NCBI GenBank assembly: GCA_023974075.1
Contig: CM043800.1
Span: 24,815,718-24,879,717 of the forward strand
DNA length: 64,000 nt
Reading direction: 5' to 3'
Origin: Chaenocephalus aceratus
Lineage: Eukaryota; Chordata; Actinopteri; Perciformes; Channichthyidae
Within the stretch, counting starts at the first letter, position 1, and each line of letters opens with the position of its first letter. Below the pieces are notes generated by a model. That model saw only the letters and a program-made list of their open reading frames with translations, did no database searches and was not told the DNA's origin. Positions 56,602 to 64,000 of the stretch are shown piece by piece. The translations under genes were made by a program, and so were the position numbers.

Positions 56602-56700
56602 CATAGCTTACCTGTTCAGGTGTTCCTTGTAGCAAATTATTGGTAGTCCTTCATTGTCGTAGTATCCTTGGGAGTCTAAACGTGTGCTACGCCGTAGCAT
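54139..56700 (-). CDS. SUN-domain nuclear envelope protein, ten coding exons
   Basis: Exons (minus) are 56700-56612, 56398-56103, 55977-55906, 55730-55632, 55454-55356, 55178-55080, 54965-54853, 54751-54578, 54482-54393 and 54264-54139. GT-AG junctions and phases are consistent, giving 418 aa. The N-terminus MLRRSTRLDS is the SUN-family nucleoplasmic start. A single membrane helix lies near residues 110-128 (V-F-Y-I-L-F-C-I-T-V-L-C-F). Residues 129-251 are a short luminal region from four related exons. The SUN domain spans about 255-413: C-W-P-F-E-G, H-V-T-L-G-H-I, S-A-P-K-T-F-S-V-Y, D-Q-D-G, N-W-G-H-P-D-Y-T-C-L-Y and F-R-V-H-G. SUN trimers bind KASH proteins across the nuclear envelope; the YTC Cys is the usual disulfide partner. 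The short stalk resembles SPAG4/SUN3/SUN5 more than SUN1/2; the ortholog is uncertain. Confidence 0.93.
55080..55977 (-). repeat. four tandem exon-intron units of ~276 bp in the SUN gene
   Basis: Exons ending at 55080, 55356 and 55632 are spaced exactly 276 bp apart and nearly identical, as are the introns (CACTGTCACTAGTTTGTTTG, TGATAAATATGA). A fourth, diverged unit ends at 55906 (274 bp away), with a shorter exon of 72 rather than 99 nt. Each 99-nt unit adds 33 residues (V-N-T-L-G-E-E-I-L-R-L-N-K-V-L-N) and keeps phase. Confidence 0.96.
56550..56598. repeat. (CA)n microsatellite in SUN gene intron
   Basis: A CA run between the first and second coding exons, 14 bases from the donor of the ATG exon (56612). 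Confidence 0.96.
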
Positions 56701-57011
56701 GACTGTAAACCAAACAAAAGAGCTTTTACTACTGTAAACAACTTCTCCAAATATTGTAGTTGCCCTTGGTTTAAGTTAACACCACTGTTAAAATACTATT
56801 AGCTGTAAATGTGCTTTTTCAAAGGTTACAATGATAGAAAATAACACAACATCTAAACAGGATGAAAAGCTGCTTCTAAGGAAAAGCTATCATATATTAA
56901 TTTACTTATTGTTACCCTTTAAACTATTTAGTATGTTAAAAATGTTGCCCACTCAGGGGGAAGTCACATACATATGGTCTGGCCTTTGTAAGCTAATAAG
57001 CAATGACTTAC

Positions 57012-57125
57012 CTGCTGTTTGATGAAGAAGTCTGTCTGTAAATGTAGTCGGAGATAAATGAATATCTATGTATATATCTAGGATTAATATAACTTTCTGT
57101 GCTGCTCCGGCCTCTCTGCTGCCTG
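57012..57125 (-). other. probable non-coding first exon of the SUN gene
   Basis: Minus-strand sequence ends ...CATCAAACAGCAG followed by a GTAAGTC donor at 57011. The coding exon acceptor is TTGGTTTACAG just before 56702. The 5' limit is not determined. Confidence 0.5.
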
Positions 57126-60100
57126 TTGAGAGTTAAGAAGATGAAATGGAACTTCACTTTCCTTCCAGAACCCTAGAATTACCTTTGGTCTATTCGAATT
57201 CAAAATACGTCACAATTAACTAGAACTCGACGTCATTCGCACACGTGACTGTGCGTGTGCTTGCCAGTGCGCACACACATTCCATTATGAATCACGTGAT
57301 TTGTTAAGGCAAATTCAAAGAGCTTTAAATAAAGGCATATGAAAACATTGAAACACCAACTATCTACACCATAAATGACTAAATAAAACCAAGTAGATTC
57401 TTTAAAACTATGGAAACAATAAATGAATATGAATTTAATAACGAAATTACACGTGTAGCAGCTCACTCCTGTCAGTGGAGCGCTGCTGCCCCCATGTGTT
57501 TAATGGGAGGTGTTGCATCCAGAAGGCTGTCTGAAGGCATTGGTACAAAAATACTTATTGATCAGATAACAGTGTGTGAAGAAAGACCATTACTTTTTAT
57601 TTGCACATCGTAATAATGGGATAAACTAACTTTCCTGTGAGGTTATTTGTGATAATGTGTTTTTAGTAACATCACCATGAACCAATCACCAATCACCAAT
57701 TGTCTTGAAAGAAGTATTCTGATATTTGTGGCTGCAAAGCACATACAGCTTGCACTACCCCTCTTCACAAGAAGTGAGAGTGATTTGGTGAGAGGTTTTA
57801 TAAACATTTGTGTGACCACATTTCTTAGTTTTACCATTTGCCTTCCTTTTACACCACATATGAAAAATCAGCACAGCATGTCAATCAAATTATATAAAAA
57901 TAAATACATTTACATTTGAAAAGAAACAATTGCTCACATCAAAGTCAAGACTTTCAAATGAAATTATACCCCCATCTGTTGTGAGTTTTAACCAAATTGT
58001 GATTTTTCTTTGTGATTGTCAGAAAAGGCACCGCCACATTGGCCTGTTATAGTAATGAAAGCCCAATATGACTATAGCTATTAATACAAAGACACTTCCT
58101 TTGGCCTGACCTGTGGAAAAAAAAAATTCCCTGCAGGCAACATGAAATAGTTCGGGTAAAACGGTACAAGCTTAGCTGTCAGCATTACTCTCTACATGCT
58201 GAAGTTGCCAGTAATATGCTGGTTGGCTACAGCAGGAAGCCATGCCTTGGGATGTACATGGTTCTTCTCCCTGTTGTTCAGTCACAGCATTTCGCATAAA
58301 CACCTTTGAGGGGAAAGTGCCTCCAGCATATCCATCAGTCTGCACTGGCCCACCAGGGAAGGACCTGCCAGCATCCAGGCATCTCGCCACAAAAAAAGAT
58401 CTACTACATTGAAATTCAACACAGAGAGCTGCTGCTGAGACCTTGATGAACTGGGGGATGCTGCTGTTATACTATATGTGTATTTGAGACACTCACAGAA
58501 AAGCCAACTGCTTCTTTGCTGTCCTTGTCCTGTTTTACAGTGAATAGAGGAGTGCAGCGCGGTATAGATATTATAGGGCTCTGGAGGAGGGGAAATGCTG
58601 ATTCACAGGAAGGTCTTTTCAAATGTCTCATTCATTTTTCAGCACTGGCACACTGCTGTTGCCAGAATCATAAATAAAGTATACCTAGGGACTCTCCTCA
58701 AGCTCAATTGAAAACAGATATGAATGTTTTATAGATGAAGTTAAACTATGAGCTGTAACTGTTGGGCCTTGGACCCGCACACCCCTTTTCCTTATTGATA
58801 CATCACTTACTGCAACGCAACAGGGATACAGTCGTCTGCAGCAGCATGCAGGAATTAACGACACAAAGGTCAAAGATTTCTGCACAAAATGGGCTCAACC
58901 TTAGTCGAAACAGCCCTGTGTGCCACACAGAGACCACCTGTTAGGGAGGGGAAACTGTTTCTTCTTGCTCTCAGCTACCATCCTGTTGACACAGATTGCC
59001 ATGAAAAAAAGCGATTTAATGTTGATTTTCAAGTTGACACGGACACACATGTGCATACAGTACATGTTGCTATGCATGGCAATTGAAATGAGATTATGTA
59101 AGCAGGTTGGGGAGTTTTCTGCTATGACTCTCGTGCTGTAAGCACAGCTTATTGATCTATGTGAGCAGGACATTGACTGGTGCTGGATATGTGTCAATGT
59201 TTATAATGGGGATGGATAGCTTTCACATGTGTGTGTGGAGGGATGCATGTGTGTTTAGATCCTACATAGGTTGAGGACATAGAGTATTGAATGATTGTGT
59301 GTGGTGAGTGAAAGATCATTTATGTTAGAAAAGTGTGCTTTTAAAATGTATTGCTGTGCTATGCTGTGATATAAGGCTTCAGTAAGAGGGGGCGGAAGAC
59401 AAATACAGAAAGATAGCGAAGCACACATCTTTTTCAGTGTAGCCTGTTATTTTCTAAAAAATAACATACAATTGCTTTATCAAATAAAAAACTTTAACTT
59501 TCTTAAAGTGGATTTGCTTTATTCCAATTGTAATCAAAAGACAGTTTTCTCTTTCAAAAATATTCTTTTAATCACAGGCAAACTAAAAACAGGGTTGTGA
59601 GAACCTTTTGCAGATGTATCATGACTTATACAAGATTTCAAGCTTGCAGGGGGGATGCAAAAAAGGCTGAATCACATATTTAAACATTGACTGTGCTGAA
59701 TTCCCATTACTGTATTCATTCTGCATGACCTTACCTAGAAGTGCAGCTGAATTGCAATTCTCATCCCATCAAGTTGGGGAAGAGTGTTTTCTGTCAGTGC
59801 AGGTATAACTTTGAGTCATACAAATTAGACACGGCTCGTCTCTGACTTCATTATGTGCAACAGGAGTTTGGCAGCGGTGCTAACACAAACCAATGTGCAT
59901 GTGTAACTCTGAAAAAGTAGACTGACTCCATATCTTGCCACACTAAATCTCTCACAGAGTTACACCCAGGAATGTGCTGCAAATCAGAAACAGAATTGAC
60001 TATCCCTGTGAATAAGTGCAAATACATTTGTATAAAGCTAAAACTTTCCTGGTCTGAGCTCTCCGAAGTGCTTCTCTTATTCTTGTAATAAATTGTGATG

Positions 60101-61917
60101 AAAAAAAGGTTATGCCTGCAGTCAAGACATTTAAACTCTCCCCTGATGGGACAGGTAATAGTAAGCAATACCGTTTACATCTTATTTACAGCATCTTGTA
60201 ACAGAGGATTCCATTCGCCATAAACAGTTTCTTCTTCCTTGCCATGTTAAATAGAAGCCAATTTTATTTCTCCCCATCTTTTTTCCGCTACTTCTATTTA
60301 CCCTCTCGAATTGACCTGTTTCGCAAGTCTCAGCAGTGTTTTGGGGTTTTAGTGTACATATTTCAACACACAGGTATATTTCCTTTAACCTTTAACAAGG
60401 TTTTTGAAGCTGAAGTTTCCCGAATAATTTAGATATGAAACTACCTTGCACTATAAAGATTTTACTATCCAATGACCTGATAAGATGTTGGGTAGCTCTG
60501 GTTAACACAGACTGGTGTTCAGGAGATAAATGGATAGAATATTTAAACTATAAAAGCATCGCAGAGATGTTGGATACAGGATCAACTTTTCTTAACCCCT
60601 GTTTAGAAACTTAAGCCCAGAGCCTGTTTTTCAGGTCTCAGGCTCGAAAATGACATGCCCAGACCATATCTTCCCTTCTAAAAGGGTTAAATTAATAATC
60701 TTTTTTCTCAAAGCAAGGTTACATCTGTGAGTTGGATGTAGAAGTGTCAGACTCAATATAAATGTTTTTATTTTAAAGTAAATTCAGATTGAACACAGTA
60801 AAAAAATGTAAATTATAGTGTCCGTCCAAAAAAAAAGATTACTTATAGTGAAAACCACCCTTGAATGATGGGATGGTATACTAAAAGCTTTAGGAATCCA
60901 AACTACAACAGATAATAAGTACCCTGTATCAAGATTGATGCAAAACAAGTGAAATTTGACCTTTTTAGAGAGATTTAGCAACAAAAAAACACTTCTGGGG
61001 TCATTTGGGTGGATTTTCCATATCTCGGGCCCCCCTTGGTCGATTTTGATGATTGACATCTCTTTATAACCGCTAGAGCCAATAGAATCGAGGGGAACTC
61101 CCACATACACACACACCTTACCAAATAAGGAGTGAGAGTGACGCATAGTCAAAACCGGAAGCTGCGTTAACTCTGGTGGCTACCATTAGCAGCTAACTTT
61201 TACTCTCCGATTTTTACATAAAAATGGAATTATGGATTATAAATACTTTTTTCAAAGTGACAGACACATTCAATTAACCTATGGATTAACCCTCAGCCAC
61301 GTTTTTTCTAGTTTTCATGCCATTGAACACGACTTTTGATCAGAATAACAGCTAAGGTGAGACGATGTGCCGTTTTTGTTCCGTAATGCTACATGTTGTG
61401 ATGTCTGTGTTTGCTTCCCCTGTCGCGTGTTCTGATCTCTCAGTGATGATACTATACCTATATAATCTGTGGAGTCTCAGCTTTAATCGGATATCGTGTA
61501 TGTGCAGTTACGATAAGTAATAAGGGTATCTTTATCTTGAGTTCTTTTTTTTCCGCTCAGGGGTTATTTAGATGCTTCTTAAGGGACTTGTGTTTTGTTT
61601 TGGTAAAAATTGTTTGTATCATCAGTTAGCTGAGATTCTTCCCTTTAATCTGGTATAACACATTAATAGGTTTTTAAATATTAAGATGCCCTGAGACACT
61701 GTGTCGTGAAAAAAAAGACCCGCCGAAGGGGTCTTTGGGGCTTAACAGGTTGCAAAGGGAAGGATACAGCTACTTTTAAATAGGCTTTAAAGTATTGTTT
61801 CAATGTGATATGTTTCTTTTTCTCAACATCAAGTGTTTTTGTTGTATCATTTTAGTGTAAGTTATAACAAGTTGTGCATGAAAAGAAGCGGCTTGCCTGA
61901 GGATCATCGTGCCTCTG
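57126..61917. other. non-coding, no gene seen
   Basis: 4.8 kb with no supported exon, repeat or transposon ends. Short frames at 57410-60432 and 60784-61152 have no domain. Around 60590-60640 and 61720-61755 are partly inverse phrases (TTAACCCCTGTTTAG against GGGGCTTAACAGG), which could be the ends of an unrecognised element, but no TSD is visible. Confidence 0.45.
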
Positions 61918-61921
61918 TTAA

Positions 61922-62351
61922 AGATTCCATGTCATGCTTTTCCGGTTATTACCCGTCCCCTTGTGTGTTATGAAGGTTTTTCTGCATGTAAACGGTCTGC
62001 AGAGTCAAAAACCCTCAAAGTACACCCTGTAGCGAGTACAACTCTAACACAGAAAATACGTGTCTATGCTGCCCCAGAACGCCTCGTTGGAGATTTCTCT
62101 TTTTCAATTTTTGTCTTCCGGGAACCAAGTGACGTAATGACGACCCCTCCGTGAATTGGTCAAAATGGACCAATCCGTGGAGCCTTTACGTTAAGTCTCT
62201 GGGCTCCGATGCAAGTCTATTTTCGACGCGAGGCGTTGCATAGCGCCGGGCAGGAAGTGGACCGGTCAGAGCATCCAGTCAATACCCAAAATAAACTAAT
62301 TTTGCAGTCAGTGTGTGAGCACACACACAAACTCCCAGCCAGGCTGCAGGT

Positions 62352-62398
<47 letters not shown>

Positions 62399-62621
62399 CG
62401 GGCTGGTTTCGCTGTGTCTCACTGTCTCGCAGACGGCCACTGGGCTCATAGGGAGGGGGGGGGCAGGAGCTCCAACAAGCCGTTTAGGACAGAGTGAATA
62501 CACATACTATACAGAGATGCTGTATAGTATGTGAGTTTGGAAAATTGCACAATATAAATCTATTTTAGTAGACCTCAACAATGGAATTATGATCAGTAGA
62601 AATGGCCATGACATGGGACCT
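61922..62621. mobile_element. TTAA-flanked MITE with internal (GT)n
   Basis: The left end AGATTCCATGTCATGC and right end inverse GGCCATGACATGGGACCT are bordered by TTAA (61918-61921 and 62622-62625). Contains (GT)n at 62351-62398, a G9 run at 62455-62463 and no transposase. Target and layout match 19872-20522. Confidence 0.78.
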
Positions 62622-62667
62622 TTAAATATTTGCTTTTTTTGGTTAAAAGCCAGTAGTGATACACACT

Positions 62668-62700
62668 TACACACTTATACACACACGCACGCACGCGCGT

Positions 62701-62760
<60 letters not shown>
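62668..62760. repeat. (CA)n microsatellite with CGCACGCACGCGCG block
   Basis: CA run preceded by ACACGCACGCACGCGCGTG near 62690, again a Z-DNA-type sequence. Confidence 0.96.
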
Positions 62761-62762
<2 letters not shown>

Positions 62763-63279
62763 CAAGGTGGATGTCATGGATCTTCATTTTATGTTGATGT
62801 TAATCTAAGTGACGTGTCTTACATTATTTCATTACACCAGGCAAACATACTTACTGAAATTGTTATGATTATTTTTCATATTGAAAAAGCCTTGTCAACA
62901 AGAAGCAGCAGCCTCCCAGGAGGTTATATCCTTGCAGTTTAAAAAGTCTAATGCTTTGCTTCTAAAAAGATACACTGCACAGTTTGCCCTCTAGTGATTT
63001 ATGATGTTTGCTTGGCAAATACTATGCTATTTGACTGTTTGCTCTTGGACTTCTGATGTCTGACTTGATCGTTGGTGTAATTTATGGTAAATGATTAAAT
63101 GACTAAGGTCAGCCTTCATCATTGTCATTCTTAAGGCTACATCCGTTATTGTCAACTATATTAAATCAAACACTGCAATCATTATGTTTGTTGGCAAAGG
63201 ATAGATCCTCAGCAGCATGGTGTTGCAGTTGTTACATTTTTGGACGATGTTAAAAAGAGGATGGAACCAGAAATAGTAT
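62761..63279. other. non-coding, no gene seen
   Basis: AT-rich sequence upstream of the CpG-rich block. No supported feature. Confidence 0.5.
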
Positions 63280-63748
63280 TTCTTCCGGGTCGGGGTAGTG
63301 AAGGGAGGGATGAGCAGCAGTGATGCTGCCTCTGTTTGCTCCGCACATCAGCAGCGGAGCTCCTCTCTCTCTCAGGCCAGCAGGCAGAGGCAGCGCGTCC
63401 GCCCGGAGAGAGACACCGCAGCGCATAGCGTTACTCCCGGCTGAACCGTTATCATATTCACGGTCTTCCCTAATGGATGTCTCCCCTTATACCGCCTTTT
63501 GATACTGGACGGTGCTCTTGTGGCCGCATTCAACGTGAGAAACACATCATCCCCGGCTTGGTTGTTTCGGGTTTTTTCTCGACGACACGGAGAGGACCAC
63601 ACTCCCCCCATCGTTAGCTCGCTAAGCTAGCTAGCCCGCTAACTTAGCCGTGATACTTTGTACCGTACTGGCGTCAGTTTTCTGTCTCGTAGCTAGACTG
63701 CGGTGTCTTGCGCCACAGTGGTGGAAGGAGGTGCCCTGTCCCCAAAGG
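63280..63748 (+). promoter_or_regulatory. CpG-rich promoter and 5' non-coding exon of a plus-strand gene
   Basis: CpG density rises sharply (GCGTCCGCCCGG, CGCAGCGCATAGCG, TCTCGACGACACGG). The stretch ends CCCTGTCCCCAAAG followed by the donor GTAAGCG at 63749. AT-rich intron-like DNA follows to the window edge. No long ORF with good context, so the exon is probably 5' UTR. The coding part lies outside the window and the gene cannot be named. Confidence 0.55.
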
Positions 63749-64000
63749 TAAGCGAACATTACATGTGAATTACACTGGTATACTTGTGTTTTTTCAGGCA
63801 CACTGTCAAACGCTGGCTGGTTTCTGGGCAGTGAGGCTCTATCGTTATCTATCAGCAGGCTGCAGACTGGCGCTATGGTTGAGGGGCTCTTGTTGACAGG
63901 AGCAGCCAAGCAACGGGGATGGGATGCGAGTCACCGTTAAATACACATATTTTCACTTTACTTCGTTTCTATTTACTCGACCATTGTTGATACCCAACCA

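Noticed and set aside
60590..61755. Possible TIR element with TTAACCCCTG ends
   Set aside because: The inverse match is short and imperfect, and no target duplication could be found.

Overview
This is a vertebrate nuclear genome window, almost certainly from a ray-finned fish. The evidence is two intron-containing vertebrate genes with GT-AG junctions, very dense (GT)n/(CA)n microsatellites, and teleost-type repeats: DIRS, Polinton/Maverick, many hAT elements, TTAA-flanked MITEs, a Tc1-type MITE and L2-like LINE tails. Most of the listed open frames are microsatellite translations or chance frames. Only a handful code.

Host genes: (1) ino80c (INO80 complex subunit C) on the minus strand, CDS 45107-48106, five coding exons joining to 201 aa. 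(2) A SUN-domain nuclear-envelope protein on the minus strand, CDS 54139-56700, ten coding exons joining to 418 aa, with a non-coding first exon near 57012-57125. A 33-aa luminal exon occurs three times in near-identical 276-bp units, and a diverged fourth unit lies upstream. (3) A CpG-rich probable first exon of a plus-strand gene at 63280-63750, running off the right edge.

Layout: 1-5450 microsatellites and a LINE tail. 5460-9664 a hAT-like element carrying a second TIR element, which carries a third hAT. 10232-11032 a BED-finger hAT remnant. 11-15.6 kb apparently single-copy non-coding DNA. 15689-19120 an element with ~0.8-kb inverted arms inserted in an L2-like LINE. 19.9-20.5 kb a TTAA MITE. 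21848-27759 a DIRS retrotransposon with an intact-looking tyrosine recombinase, no reverse transcriptase, and a nested hAT. 29401-42128 a 12.7-kb Polinton/Maverick. 45-48 kb ino80c. 49716-53500 a solo LTR split by three elements. 54-57 kb the SUN gene. 57-63 kb mostly single-copy non-coding DNA with one MITE.

The Polinton is the most interesting object. It starts AG, ends CT, has ~1-kb terminal inverted repeats and a 6-bp target duplication (AAGAGG), and keeps a decayed retroviral-type integrase near its left end. I see no polymerase, protease, ATPase or capsid gene. Its right half is instead an array of duplicated small genes with shared leaders: a 154-aa myristoylation-type protein present as an inverted pair, a protein with a Cys/His cluster, and an 'MDLRKTK' protein. 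Its TIRs carry a short ORF whose two full-length copies differ only by synonymous changes, and four ETS-type motifs. These look like accessory genes of a virus-like mobile element left after loss of the replication and capsid module.
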